From: Microtetraspora niveoalba
GTDB taxonomy: Bacteria; Actinomycetota; Actinomycetes; Streptosporangiales; Streptosporangiaceae
Assembly: GCF_001570405.1 (NCBI RefSeq)
Contig: NZ_BBYM01000005.1
Span: 206,110 to 270,109 of the forward strand
Direction of reading: 5' to 3'
DNA: 64,000 nucleotides
The position numbers and the translations under genes are program-made. Positions 17,940 to 26,806 of the stretch are shown in pieces. Under the pieces are notes generated by a model. It was given only the letters and a program-made list of their open reading frames with translations. It was not told the DNA's origin and made no database searches. The stretch's first letter is position 1. Each line of letters begins with the position of its first letter.

Positions 17940-19682
17940 CTACGGCCGGGGGATGTTGCGGAGGTTGGCGCGGGCCATCTGGACCATCCGCCCGACGCCG
18001 CCGTTCAGCACCATCTTCCCGGCGGAGAGCGCGAACCCCGCGATCTGCTCCCCGGTGATGCGCGGCGGCAGGGAGAGCGCGTTCGGATCGGTGACCAGAT
18101 CGACGAGCGCGGGGCCGTCGTGCGCGAACGCCTCGCGCAGCGCGTCCCTGACCCGTCTCGGGTCCTCCACGCGCAGGCCGTACGCCCCGGCGGCGCGGGC
18201 GATGGCGGCGTAGTCGGTGTGCGGGTACGTCGTGCCGTGCGGCCGCAGGCCGGCGACCATCATCTCCAGGTCGACCATGCCGAGCGAGGAGTTGTCGAAC
18301 AGCACCACCTTCACCGGCAGCCCGTACTGGACCAGCGACAGGAAGTCGCCCATCAGCATGGAGAACCCGCCGTCACCCGACAGCGAGACGACCTGGCGGC
18401 CCCGGCACGCGAGCTGGGCGCCGAACGCCTGGGGCAGCGCGTTGGCCATCGAACCGTGGCTGAACGACCCGATCACCCGGCGGCGGCCGTTCGGCGTGAG
18501 ATAGCGCGCCGCCCAGACGTTGCACATGCCGGTGTCCACGGTGAAGACGGCGTCGTCGTCGGCCTCCTCGTCGAGGACCGACGCGACGTACTCCGGATGG
18601 ATCGGCACATGCCCCTCCACGTCGCGCGTGTACGCGTCCACGACGCCGGTCAGGGCGTCCGCGTGCTTGCGGAGCATCCGGTCCAGGAACCTGCGGTCGG
18701 CCTTCTCCGCGACCCGCGGGGTCAGCGCCCGCAGCGTCTCGCGGGCGTCGCCCCACACCGCCAGGTCCAGCTTGGACCGGCGGCCCAGGTGCTCGGGCCG
18801 CACGTCCACCTGCACGATCCGCACGTCGTCCGGCAGAAAGGCGTTGTACGGAAAATCCGTGCCGAGGAGCATCAGCAGGTCCGCCTCGTGCATCGCCTCA
18901 TATGCCGCGCCGTAGCCGAGCAGCCCCGACATGCCCACGTCGTACGGGTTGTCGTACTGGATCCACTCCTTGCCGCGGAGCGCGTGGCCGACCGGCGCCT
19001 TCACCCGTTCCGCGAAGGCCATGACCTCGTCGTGTGCCCCCGCGGTCCCGCTGCCGCAGAAGAGCGTCACGCGGCGGGCGTCGTCCACCATCCGGGCGAG
19101 CGCGTCGATCTCCTCGTCGGCCGGGCGGATGGTGGGGCGGCGGGTGACCAGCGCCAGCTCGGCGGCCCGCTGGGGCGCCTCGCGGGCGGCGATGTCACCG
19201 GGCAGGCTGACCACCGAGACCCCCGACCGGCCCACCGCGTGCTGGATCGCGGTCTGCAGCACCCTGGGCATCTGGGAGGGATGGGAGATCAACTCCGAAT
19301 AGTGGCTGCACTCGGCGAACAGCCGGTCGGGATGCGTCTCCTGGAAGTAGCCGGTGCCGATCTCGCTGCTCGGGATCTGCGCGGCCAGTGCCACCACCGG
19401 CGCCATGCTGCGGTGCGCGTCGTACAGGCCGTTGATCAGGTGCAGGTTCCCCGGCCCGCAACTGCCGGCGCACGCGGCCAGGGTGCCGGTGAGCTGCGCC
19501 TCCGCGCCCGCCGCGAAGGCGGCGCTCTCCTCGTGCCGGACCTGCACCCACTCCATCCCGGGGGCGCGGCGGATGGCGTCGATGATCGGGTTGAGGCTGT
19601 CCCCGACGACGCCGTAGATCCGCCGGACGCCGGCCTGGCCGAGGATGTCGACGAACTGCTCGGCGATGGTCTGCCTGGCCAT
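17940..19682 (-). CDS. poxB: pyruvate oxidase / pyruvate dehydrogenase (quinone), ThDP-dependent
   Basis: A 580-residue thiamine-diphosphate enzyme of the PoxB type. The N-terminal ThDP domain has GVVGDSLNPIIDAIRR and the catalytic glutamate in VRHEESAAFAAGAEA (near residue 50). The central FAD/Rossmann domain has LFCGSGTAGAHDEV. The C-terminal ThDP-binding motif is GDGGFSMLMGDF followed by FDNSSLGMV (near 430-460). Length matches E. coli PoxB (572). The enzyme oxidatively decarboxylates pyruvate to acetate and CO2 and passes electrons to menaquinone at the membrane. ATG 19682 follows AGAGGGGA. The open frame upstream is not needed. Confidence 0.88.
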   Translation of the reverse strand: MARQTIAEQFVDILGQAGVRRIYGVVGDSLNPIIDAIRRAPGMEWVQVRHEESAAFAAGAEAQLTGTLAACAGSCGPGNLHLINGLYDAHRSMAPVVALAAQIPSSEIGTGYFQETHPDRLFAECSHYSELISHPSQMPRVLQTAIQHAVGRSGVSVVSLPGDIAAREAPQRAAELALVTRRPTIRPADEEIDALARMVDDARRVTLFCGSGTAGAHDEVMAFAERVKAPVGHALRGKEWIQYDNPYDVGMSGLLGYGAAYEAMHEADLLMLLGTDFPYNAFLPDDVRIVQVDVRPEHLGRRSKLDLAVWGDARETLRALTPRVAEKADRRFLDRMLRKHADALTGVVDAYTRDVEGHVPIHPEYVASVLDEEADDDAVFTVDTGMCNVWAARYLTPNGRRRVIGSFSHGSMANALPQAFGAQLACRGRQVVSLSGDGGFSMLMGDFLSLVQYGLPVKVVLFDNSSLGMVDLEMMVAGLRPHGTTYPHTDYAAIARAAGAYGLRVEDPRRVRDALREAFAHDGPALVDLVTDPNALSLPPRITGEQIAGFALSAGKMVLNGGVGRMVQMARANLRNIPRP

Positions 19683-19790
19683 GGGGTCCCCTCTCGCCGG
19701 CCCGCCGGCCGGCTCGCCTCCGCGCTGCTCCTGACCGCCCCTCTGCCCCGCGTCGCCCGTCGCATTACTCATGGCAGGACGGGGTGCCGC

Positions 19791-20423
19791 TCAGGCGCGG
19801 CGGGCGCGCCACAGCTCCACGGCCGCCCACAGGCCGCCGATCGCGATCAGCGCGCCGTGGGCCATCCGGAACGCGGGCGGGGTGAAGAACTGCGGGAGGA
19901 AGAGGACGAACCCGGCGGCCAGCGGCACGCCGCTCCACCGCGCGAGCACACCGGAGCGCCAGACGGCGACGGCGGCGAGGACCACGCCGACGCCGAGCAG
20001 CACGAGCCCGGTCCCGAACATCGTGACCGCCGCCGGGCCGTACCGGAACTCGTCGGCGAGCACCAGCAGCGACGCGTCCTGATCCTGGAGCGCACGCCCG
20101 GCGATGACGTTGAGCCCGAAGACCTCGGCCCCGTAGTACGGGAGCGTCAACCCCACCCCGATCCACGTCAGCACGACGGCGGGCAGGGTCGGCCGCCGGT
20201 CGAGGACGAGGTGCAGCGCCAGCACTCCCAGCGTGAGGAGCACGAATCCGACCGCCGCGAACAGGTGCGCCGCCATCCAGGCCGAGGAGGCCATCGCGCT
20301 CGCCCCGGCCAGGGTCGTCTCGTCCGAGTACGGCCGGACCAGCGGATACAGGAGGAACAGCACGGCGGCGGCGGCCAGGGAACCGGCTCCCAGGCGGGCA
20401 CGGGAAGAGCCGAGGGTGGTCAT
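19791..20423 (-). CDS. six- to seven-helix membrane protein of unknown function
   Basis: A 210-residue hydrophobic protein with about seven helices (for example LGAGSLAAAAVLFLLYPLV, HLFAAVGFVLLTLGVLALHL, GTGLVLLGVGVVLAAVAVW) and few charged loops. It starts at ATG 20423 after GGAGAGG. No family is recognised with confidence. An essentially perfect palindrome 37 bases upstream suggests control by a TetR- or MarR-type regulator that is not encoded next to it. Confidence 0.7.
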   Translation of the reverse strand: MTTLGSSRARLGAGSLAAAAVLFLLYPLVRPYSDETTLAGASAMASSAWMAAHLFAAVGFVLLTLGVLALHLVLDRRPTLPAVVLTWIGVGLTLPYYGAEVFGLNVIAGRALQDQDASLLVLADEFRYGPAAVTMFGTGLVLLGVGVVLAAVAVWRSGVLARWSGVPLAAGFVLFLPQFFTPPAFRMAHGALIAIGGLWAAVELWRARRA

Positions 20424-20459
20424 GGACCTCTCCAATCGGAAAGCACGTCGCTCTATTTC

Positions 20460-20474
20460 GAGAGCAATGCTCTC
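20460..20474. promoter_or_regulatory. palindromic operator GAGAGCA-A-TGCTCTC
   Basis: A perfect 7-1-7 palindrome between the minus-strand membrane-protein gene and the plus-strand IMPase-like gene. The flanking sequence repeats GCTCTATT and GCTCTCTATT, so the palindrome sits in a locally AT-rich promoter-like patch. It is the kind of site bound by TetR/MarR dimers. Confidence 0.6.
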
Positions 20475-20597
20475 TATTAAGAACGGCGGTGTCAAGTGAG
20501 TTCTATGCTCTGGCGTCGGCGGGACGACGCGGGCCGGCCGTCGAGACACCGGCAGACCGTGATCCCCTTCGCCCGCGGCGGCGCCTATCCTGCGCAC

Positions 20598-21401
20598 ATG
20601 CCGATCACCGACCAAGAGCTGGCCCTCACCGCGGCGCGAGCGGGCGCCGCCGTCGTCCGCCGCATGTACGGCGCATCCTTGACGCGCGTCCAGAAGTCGG
20701 CGGGTGACTTCGCCACCGCCGCCGACATCGAGGCCGAGCGCGCCATCCTGGACGTCATCCGTGCCGCGCGCCCGGACGACGCCGTGACGGGCGAGGAGAG
20801 CGGACGCACGGGCTCGGGCGACGCGGAGCGCATGTGGCTGGTCGATCCCCTGTGCGGCACGCTCAACTACGCCGCGCGGACGATGCTGGTCGCGGTGAAC
20901 GTCGCCCTGCGCGCGGGCTCGGACATCACGGCGGCGGTGTCAGCCGACCCGTTCGCCGACGAGGTGTTCTGGACGGACGGCGACCACGCGTACGTCCGCC
21001 GCGACGACGTGGACGAGAAGCTCACCCCGTCGCCCGACTCGCGGTTGGTGGACGTCAACCTCGATCCGCCGTTCCCGAACGCACCGGGCTTCCGGGCCGT
21101 CCGGCTGCTCGCCGACGAACGTTTCGCCGAGCGGTTCCGCCCGCGCGTCGTCTCCACCACCCTGGCGGTGGCCTGGGTCGCCGCCGGCCGGCGCGCCGCG
21201 TACGTCACCGACGGACACCTGCGGGACAGCGTGCACTTCGCCGCCGGGATCGCGTTGTGCCGGGCCGCCGGCTGCGTGGTGACCGGCATCCACGGTCAAC
21301 CGCCGTACACCGGGGCGGGCGGGCTGGTCGTGGCGGCCGACCGGGAGACCCACGCCGCCTTGCTGGACGTCATCGGCGACCGGTCGCCGTCCGGCCGGTG
21401 A
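20598..21401 (+). CDS. inositol-monophosphatase-fold protein with altered metal ligands
   Basis: A 267-residue member of the IMPase/FIG superfamily. The family skeleton is clear: SAGDFATAADIEAE (residues 34-47), GEESG (65-69), WLVDPLCGTLNYA (80-92) and the C-terminal VHFAAGIALCRAAG (212-225). In active enzymes the third block reads DPxDGT and the last reads WDxAAG. Here the second Asp is Cys86 and the C-terminal Asp is His213, so two of the Asp metal ligands are missing. It may be inactive, use another chemistry or act as a sensor. ATG 20598 is only about 8 bases after TATCCT, so the transcript may be leaderless. Confidence 0.75.
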   Translation: MPITDQELALTAARAGAAVVRRMYGASLTRVQKSAGDFATAADIEAERAILDVIRAARPDDAVTGEESGRTGSGDAERMWLVDPLCGTLNYAARTMLVAVNVALRAGSDITAAVSADPFADEVFWTDGDHAYVRRDDVDEKLTPSPDSRLVDVNLDPPFPNAPGFRAVRLLADERFAERFRPRVVSTTLAVAWVAAGRRAAYVTDGHLRDSVHFAAGIALCRAAGCVVTGIHGQPPYTGAGGLVVAADRETHAALLDVIGDRSPSGR

Positions 21402-21471
21402 CCCCGCCGCCCGCGAGTCCGTACGGCCGACGCGAGGGCCGGCCGCCCGAGCCGGAAGGAGCGTCACCCGC

Positions 21472-22299
21472 GTGACCGTTCCCGATCTGTCCGAGCTGCG
21501 CGAGGGAGCACGGCGGCGAATGGAGACCCGTCCCCGAGGCCCCGAGCTGGCCCGGGTGGAAGATCTCCGCGGGCCGGGCGGGTTGCCGTTGCGCCGCTAT
21601 CGTCCCTCCGACGAGGAACGGCCCCTGATGGTGTTCGCGCACGGCGGCGCTTTCGTGATGGGCGATCTGGACACTCACGACCGGACCTGCCGGCGCATCG
21701 CCGACGCCTGTGACGTGGAGGTCCTGGCCGTGGACTACCGGCTGGCGCCGGAGCATCCCTGTCCCACCGCCATCGACGACGTGGCGGCCGTGGTGCGCTG
21801 GGCCCGGCCGACGGCCGTGGCGGGCGACAGCGCGGGCGGCTACCTGGCGACCATGGCCTGCCTGCGGCTGCGGGACTCGGGCGAGCCGCTGCCCGCCGCG
21901 CAGATCCTCATCTGCCCCAACACGGACCTGACCCTGGCACAGCCCAGCATCGTCGAGAAGGGGTCCGGCCACGGGCTGGACGCCGACTTCCTCGCCTGGG
22001 CCGTCGCGCATTGGACACCCGATCCCTCCGTACGCGTGCGGGCGAGCCCGCTGCTGGAACCGGACCTGCGCGGCATGCCGGACGCCCTCATCGTGACGGC
22101 CGAGCACGACGCGCTACGGGACGAAGGCGACGCCTACGCCGCGCGACTGGCCGAGGCGGGTGCGCGCGTGGTGCACAGGCGGGAGGCCGGACTGACGCAC
22201 GGGTTCATCCAGAACATGGACCTGGTCTCCCCGGAGGCGGCCGCCGCCCACGACCGGTTGTTCGACGACATCGCGGCGCTGGTCCACTCCGCCCGTTGA
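21472..22299 (+). CDS. alpha/beta-hydrolase fold-3 (HSL-type) esterase
   Basis: A 275-residue carboxylesterase of the hormone-sensitive-lipase group. The oxyanion-hole motif is FAHGGAFVMGD (near residue 55), the nucleophile is the Ser of GDSAGGYLA (near 120), the acid lies near VTAEHDALRDEG (about 208) and the catalytic His is in LTHGFIQ (about 243). GTG 21472 is preceded by GGAAGGAG. The substrate is unknown; such enzymes prefer short-chain acyl esters. It is about 70 bases after the IMPase-like gene and 80 before the GNAT gene, possibly one transcript. Confidence 0.85.
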   Translation: MTVPDLSELREGARRRMETRPRGPELARVEDLRGPGGLPLRRYRPSDEERPLMVFAHGGAFVMGDLDTHDRTCRRIADACDVEVLAVDYRLAPEHPCPTAIDDVAAVVRWARPTAVAGDSAGGYLATMACLRLRDSGEPLPAAQILICPNTDLTLAQPSIVEKGSGHGLDADFLAWAVAHWTPDPSVRVRASPLLEPDLRGMPDALIVTAEHDALRDEGDAYAARLAEAGARVVHRREAGLTHGFIQNMDLVSPEAAAAHDRLFDDIAALVHSAR

Positions 22300-22379
22300 C
22301 GGTCGGCGGCCCACGCGCAGCCCAGCCACTGCCGGAAAAGCGGATGAACGGCGGCACACCGCCACGGAAGGATGAGCGC

Positions 22380-23297
22380 GTGACCGTCACAGCCGACCTG
22401 ACCATGCGCCCGTACGCCGACCGGGACCTGCCGCTCCTCCGACGGACCGTCGCGGAATGGATCACCGAAGCCGGCCGCTGCGCGTACGACCACATCGGCG
22501 AGCTGCCGCACCGCATCTACGAGAACCTCCGCGGCCGCCGCCCGGTCGGCGAACTGGTCCACGTCTGGGAGGACCGGGGCGCGGTCGCCGGCGTCGCCGT
22601 CAACCTGCGCTTCGGCGCGGCGTTCGACGTGTTCACCGCGCCGTCGCTGCGCGGCACGGCGGCCGAGCTGCGGATGCTCCGCACCGCGTACGAGACCACG
22701 GGCCGCCTCATGGGCGCGGACGAGCCGTTCGTGCTGACCGACCTCTTCGACTGCGACACCACGAGAGCCGACCTGCTCACCCGGCTCGGGTTCGCCCGTT
22801 TCCGCGTCTGGGACCACGTCAACGAGCGCGAGCTGGACGGCGGCCTCCCCGAGCCCTCGCTTCCCCCCGGTTTCGTCCTGCGCGGCGCCCGCCTCGACGA
22901 CGCCGGGCAACTGGCCGAGGCGCGCAACCACTCCTTCGAGGAGAGCTGGACGGGAGATCTGTACCGCTCGGCGGTCATGGAGAAGCCCGGCTACGACCCC
23001 GCGCGCGAGATCGTCGTCGAGTCACCCGAGGGACGGATCGCCGCGTTCACCGTCTACTGGACGGACGAGCGCAACAGGATCGGCCACTTCGAGCCGGTCG
23101 GAACCCACCGCGACTTCCAGCGCCGCGGCCTCGCCCGCGCCGCCATGCTGTACGCGATGCGGCGCATGGCGGACGACGGCATGACCGCCGTCACCGTGAA
23201 CCACAACGCGGAGAACCTGGCCGCCGCGCGGCTGTACGCGTCCCTGGGGTTCGTCCGGCGGCACGAGACGTACGGCTTCCGCCGCGCCCGGCCGTAG
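22380..23297 (+). CDS. GNAT-family N-acetyltransferase, tandem domain
   Basis: A 305-residue protein with two GNAT folds. The N-terminal half (residues 1-155) is degenerate. The C-terminal half has a proper acetyl-CoA loop at RDFQRRGLARA (near 240) followed by the conserved VNHNAENLAAARLYASLGF (near 270-290). GTG 22380 is chosen for GGAAGGA seven bases upstream; an ATG at 22344 is possible but unsupported. Target is unknown: antibiotics, polyamines or protein N-termini are all possible for this family. It converges on the TetR gene. Confidence 0.82.
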   Translation: MTVTADLTMRPYADRDLPLLRRTVAEWITEAGRCAYDHIGELPHRIYENLRGRRPVGELVHVWEDRGAVAGVAVNLRFGAAFDVFTAPSLRGTAAELRMLRTAYETTGRLMGADEPFVLTDLFDCDTTRADLLTRLGFARFRVWDHVNERELDGGLPEPSLPPGFVLRGARLDDAGQLAEARNHSFEESWTGDLYRSAVMEKPGYDPAREIVVESPEGRIAAFTVYWTDERNRIGHFEPVGTHRDFQRRGLARAAMLYAMRRMADDGMTAVTVNHNAENLAAARLYASLGFVRRHETYGFRRARP

Positions 23298-23395
23298 CGG
23301 CCCCCTCGGCCTCGACGCCCTCCGTGACCCGCTTCGCGGGCGGGCCCGCCGGGCCGAAGGCCGGGGCACCGCCGACGTGCCCGGTAGCGGAACCG

Positions 23396-24007
23396 TCAGG
23401 CGGGGACGTCCGGCGAAGGCGCCCGGCCGGGCTCCGCGTGGATCCGGCCGAGGTGGTGGTCGAGGACCGCGGCCGCCTCCTCGACGGCCAGCTCCCCGAC
23501 CAGCACGCCGTCGGCGAGGCCGCGGGCGAGGCCGAGCAGCGCGTGGGCCTCCGCGCCGGGGTCGACGCCGGGAGCCGGACCGGCGGCCGCCACGAGCGCG
23601 GCGATGTCACGATGGACCGCGTCACCGCCCGTGCGGTACAGGTCGCGCACCTCGGGGTCGGCGACCGTCCTGGCCAGGAACGCGTGCCCGGCGAGCAGGA
23701 GCACGGGGGCGTGCGCGCCCAGCTCGACGATGGCGAGCAACACGAGCCGCAGCGTTTCCCGCGGGCCGTCGGCGTCCCGGACGGCCTCGCTTACGTGCCG
23801 GGCGATCTCCTCCCGGAGGACGTGGGCGCTGGCGCGCAGCAGGTCGGCCTTCCCGGCGAAATAGTGCTGCACGAGCCCCTTGGACACGCCGGCCTCCTGG
23901 GCGACCTGCCCGATGCTCACCCCGGCCAGGCCGTCTCGCGCGCACAGCCTGAGCGCCGCGCGGGCGATCTCGGCCCGTCGCGCCGCGTGGTCCACCTGCT
24001 TGGGCAC
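23396..24007 (-). CDS. TetR-family repressor
   Basis: A 203-residue TetR regulator. The helix-turn-helix spans residues about 10-55 (RRAEIARAALRLCARDG, then VSIGQVAQEAGVSKGLVQHYF). A helical ligand-binding C-terminal domain follows. The start is GTG 24007 behind GGCGGGG. It is divergent from the alpha/beta-hydrolase gene, and two 12-bp palindromic boxes lie in the 83-base gap. It very probably represses both itself and the hydrolase. The inducer is unknown. Confidence 0.88.
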   Translation of the reverse strand: MPKQVDHAARRAEIARAALRLCARDGLAGVSIGQVAQEAGVSKGLVQHYFAGKADLLRASAHVLREEIARHVSEAVRDADGPRETLRLVLLAIVELGAHAPVLLLAGHAFLARTVADPEVRDLYRTGGDAVHRDIAALVAAAGPAPGVDPGAEAHALLGLARGLADGVLVGELAVEEAAAVLDHHLGRIHAEPGRAPSPDVPA

Positions 24008-24027
24008 GGCCCGCCCCGCCTTTCGCA

Positions 24028-24066
24028 ATACGAATGTATCGTGATATCTAAACAATACGATCGTAT
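24028..24066. promoter_or_regulatory. double TetR operator between divergent genes
   Basis: Two boxes of the same 12-bp sequence: ATACGAATGTAT at 24028-24039 (near palindrome) and ATACGATCGTAT at 24055-24066 (perfect palindrome), with centres 27 bases apart. Both lie in the intergenic gap of the TetR gene and the hydrolase gene, the classic arrangement for TetR autoregulation. Confidence 0.75.
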
Positions 24067-24090
24067 CGCCAAAAACGGAGGATCTCGCAC

Positions 24091-25044
24091 GTGGACGACA
24101 TGGTGCGGCCCAACATCGGTGCCGCGTACCGCCGGAGGCGCCTCGGCCACTTCCCCGACCCGTCGGCCCACGCGCGCTACCGGCGCGCCTACGACCGGGC
24201 CATGGCCGACCTTCCGGCGCCCGACGAGATCCGGGACGCACCGACCGGATTCGGGACCATACGCGCCTACCGGTTCGGTGGCGGCGACGGCACGCCGCTG
24301 CTCCTGCTGCCGGGACGGGCCGCCGCCACCCCGATGTGGGCGGCGAACCTCAGCGGCCTCATCGGGGCCGGCCGCCCCGTCTACACCATCGACCTGCTGG
24401 GCGAGCCCGGCCTGTCGGTGCAGACCAGGCCGTTCACGAGCGCGGCCGACCAGGCCGTCTGGCTCGCGGAGCTCCTGACCGGGCTCGGCCTCGACCGGAC
24501 GCACCTCCTCGGAGTGTCGATCGGCGGCTGGACCGCCTTCCGGCTCGCCATGGACGCCCCGGAGAAGGTCGCCTCCGCGAGCCTGCTCGACCCGGCCTCC
24601 CTCTTCGGCCGGATCACCGGGAAGGCGGTCGTCGTCTCCCTCGGCTCGGTCGTGCCGTTCTTCCCTGAGCGGTGGCGACAGGCATTGCTGAGCTGGATCT
24701 CCGGCGGAGCCGACCTCTCCGGCGACGAGCCCGTCGCGGACCTGATCTCGGCCGGGATGCGGGACTTCACCGCCTTCCTGCCCCCGCCGGCGTACCCCGC
24801 GGACGACCAGGTGGCCGCGGTCGACGTGCCGGTGCTCGCGCTGATCGCCGGGCGCAGCATCATCCACGATCCGGACAAGGCCGCCCGGCGCGCCCGCCGG
24901 CTGCTCGCCCACGGCGTCGTCGAGTTGTGGCCGGACGCCTCCCACGCCATCAACGGCGAGTTCCCCGACCGCGTCAACGCCCGGGTCCTCGCCTTCATCG
25001 ACCAGGTCGACGCCGCGGACGAGCGCGCCGCACCGCCCCGCTAG
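24091..25044 (+). CDS. alpha/beta hydrolase
   Basis: A 317-residue alpha/beta-hydrolase with an N-terminal extension of about 60 residues. The core shows LLLLPGRAAATPMW (oxyanion region, near residue 70), the nucleophile Ser in LGVSIGGWTA (near 145), an acidic residue after PVLALIAGRS (near 255) and the catalytic His in DASHAING (near 290). GTG 24091 follows GGAGGATC. It is divergent from and probably repressed by the TetR protein. The natural substrate is unknown; an esterase or lactonase acting on an exogenous compound sensed by the repressor is plausible. Confidence 0.82.
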   Translation: MDDMVRPNIGAAYRRRRLGHFPDPSAHARYRRAYDRAMADLPAPDEIRDAPTGFGTIRAYRFGGGDGTPLLLLPGRAAATPMWAANLSGLIGAGRPVYTIDLLGEPGLSVQTRPFTSAADQAVWLAELLTGLGLDRTHLLGVSIGGWTAFRLAMDAPEKVASASLLDPASLFGRITGKAVVVSLGSVVPFFPERWRQALLSWISGGADLSGDEPVADLISAGMRDFTAFLPPPAYPADDQVAAVDVPVLALIAGRSIIHDPDKAARRARRLLAHGVVELWPDASHAINGEFPDRVNARVLAFIDQVDAADERAAPPR

Positions 25045-25202
25045 CCGGGACGGCGCGGTCGGGCCATCAACGGAGACATGCCGTCCCCGTCCGCTCACCC
25101 GAGCCTTGGGCCGCCCACCGACCGAGGAAGTCACCGATCCCGGTATGGCCTTCTGCCATGTTTTGCCGGAAACTGGGCCTGCCGCGCGGGGACGGTGATC
25201 GG

Positions 25203-25365
25203 CTATCGGCGCGTACGGCATTCGAGCAGGTCCGTGCATATTCGAGCGGGCTCGGGCGGCGTACGAGCAGCTCATGCGCTTTTGAGCGGTCCAGGCGATC
25301 TGCGAGCGGTTCGGGTGGCGTTCGAGCGCGTCTGACCGTTTCTGACCGTGTCTGACCGTGTTAGC
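25203..25365. repeat. degenerate GAGCGG-rich repeats and three TCTGACCGT units
   Basis: In the 354-base gap before the acyltransferase gene, variants of xTTCGAGCGGxxC recur about every 20-25 bases from 25220 to 25330. They are followed by TCTGACCGT three times in direct succession with a 10-base period near 25329-25357. No gene is visible here. The promoter of the following gene must lie within or beside the tract. Confidence 0.5.
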
Positions 25366-25398
25366 GGCATTCGGCGATGTCCCGGCTGTGGAGGCAGG

Positions 25399-26640
25399 AT
25401 GACGGCGGCCCACCTCGATCCACCTCCCGCGATCCGGCCGGAGCGGCGCCCCGAGCTGGACGCCATCCGCGCGCTGGTGGTGGTCGGGCTGGTGTTCTTC
25501 CACGCGGCGCTGGTGTTCGAAACGCGTGACGACTTCTACGTCAAGAACGCCGAGACCACCGAGGCGACCACCGTCGTGGCGGGCTTCGCCGTGGTGTGGG
25601 CGATGCCGATGCTCTTCCTCATCGCCGGCCTCGGCTCGTGGCACTCCCTCCGCCGTCGCGGACCCGGCGGCTTCGCCGTCGAGCGGCTGCTGCGGCTGGG
25701 CGTGCCGCTGCTCTTCGCGACGCTCACGATCCTTCCGGTGCCGCAGTGGCTCCGGCTGCGGGCCGACCCCGGCTACCACGAGTCGTACCTGCGGTTCCTG
25801 CCGCGCTTCTTCGACGTACACCTGGACCTGACCGAGTTCCCCTTCATCGTGCGAGGGGAGCACTTCGAGTCCGGACACCTGTGGTTCGTGGTGATGCTGC
25901 TCGCGTACGCGCTCCTGCTCGCCCCGCTCGCCCGCTGGTTGCCGCGCGAGCGCGGCCGCCGGATGCGCGAACCGGCCGCCGCGGCCGTACGGTGGCGCGG
26001 CGCGATCCTCGCACTGCCCGCGGTCCCGGTCGCGCCGATCACCGCCCTCGCCGGGATGGAGGAGTCGTTCGCCGGGTGGAGCCGCTGGGCGTACCTGCTG
26101 TTCTTCCTGTACGGCTTCGTGCTCGCCTCCGACGAGCGGTTCCGCACCGCGATGCGGCGCGACGCCCTCCTCGCCGTCGCCGTCGCCCTGCTTCTGCTGG
26201 CGATCGGCATGCCGGGGTTCCTGATCGCGGGCGACGCCCCGGGCGCGAACCCCTTCACGGACATGACCGCGCTCGCGATCGGGGTCCGCACCTTGTACGG
26301 CGCGGCGGGGTGGTGCTGCCTCGTCGCCATCCTCGGCCTGCTCGACCGCCGCCGCTCCGCCCTGACAGCGGCGCGGGACGCGGCCGCCTCGGACCGGTCC
26401 CGGCGCGAGGGCCCCGGCAGGCGGCTGTACGGCTACCTGGCCGCCGCCGTCCTGCCGCTGTACATCCTCCACCAGCCGGTCCTCGTCGCGGTCGCGTACG
26501 GCGTGGTCCGCTGGGACGCCCCGATGCCGGTCAAGTACGTCGCGATCGTGGCGGCCTCGCTCGCCCTGACGCTCGCGGCGTACGAGCTGCTGGTGCGTCG
26601 CACACCGCCGACCCGCTTCCTGTTCGGGATGCGCCGCTGA
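25399..26640 (+). CDS. acyltransferase-3 family membrane acyltransferase
   Basis: A 413-residue integral membrane protein with about ten helices. The N-terminal signature RPELDAIRALVVVGLVFFHA (residues about 17-36, with the family His at the end of helix one) and the C-terminal ILHQPVLVAVAYGVV segment identify the acyltransferase-3/OafA family, which O-acylates sugars, lipids or antibiotics. ATG 25399 follows GGAGGCAG. No biosynthetic partner lies next to it, so the acceptor is unknown. It may modify cell-envelope glycans. Confidence 0.82.
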   Translation: MTAAHLDPPPAIRPERRPELDAIRALVVVGLVFFHAALVFETRDDFYVKNAETTEATTVVAGFAVVWAMPMLFLIAGLGSWHSLRRRGPGGFAVERLLRLGVPLLFATLTILPVPQWLRLRADPGYHESYLRFLPRFFDVHLDLTEFPFIVRGEHFESGHLWFVVMLLAYALLLAPLARWLPRERGRRMREPAAAAVRWRGAILALPAVPVAPITALAGMEESFAGWSRWAYLLFFLYGFVLASDERFRTAMRRDALLAVAVALLLLAIGMPGFLIAGDAPGANPFTDMTALAIGVRTLYGAAGWCCLVAILGLLDRRRSALTAARDAAASDRSRREGPGRRLYGYLAAAVLPLYILHQPVLVAVAYGVVRWDAPMPVKYVAIVAASLALTLAAYELLVRRTPPTRFLFGMRR

Positions 26641-26806
26641 CCGTTCCCGCCGCGCCTCCCGTACGCGTGCCTCGCGGCACTCGGATCTCCGCCGAAGAGG
26701 ACCCGGTACGGGTCACCGTCCGCTCTTTCACAAGGATCTTCCATCCACGGACCGATGTCCCGCGCGAAACATCCCTTCCGCCCAGGGGCAGCGGTCGTGG
26801 GGCCTG

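Noticed and set aside
18120..20480. 786-codon plus-strand open frame opposite poxB and the membrane protein
   Set aside because: It is a shadow of two well-supported minus-strand genes and runs through their intergenic space without any family motif.
23327..23339. small hairpin CCCGC-TTC-GCGGG between the convergent GNAT and TetR genes as a terminator
   Set aside because: Only five pairs in a very GC-rich stretch; such stems are frequent by chance here.
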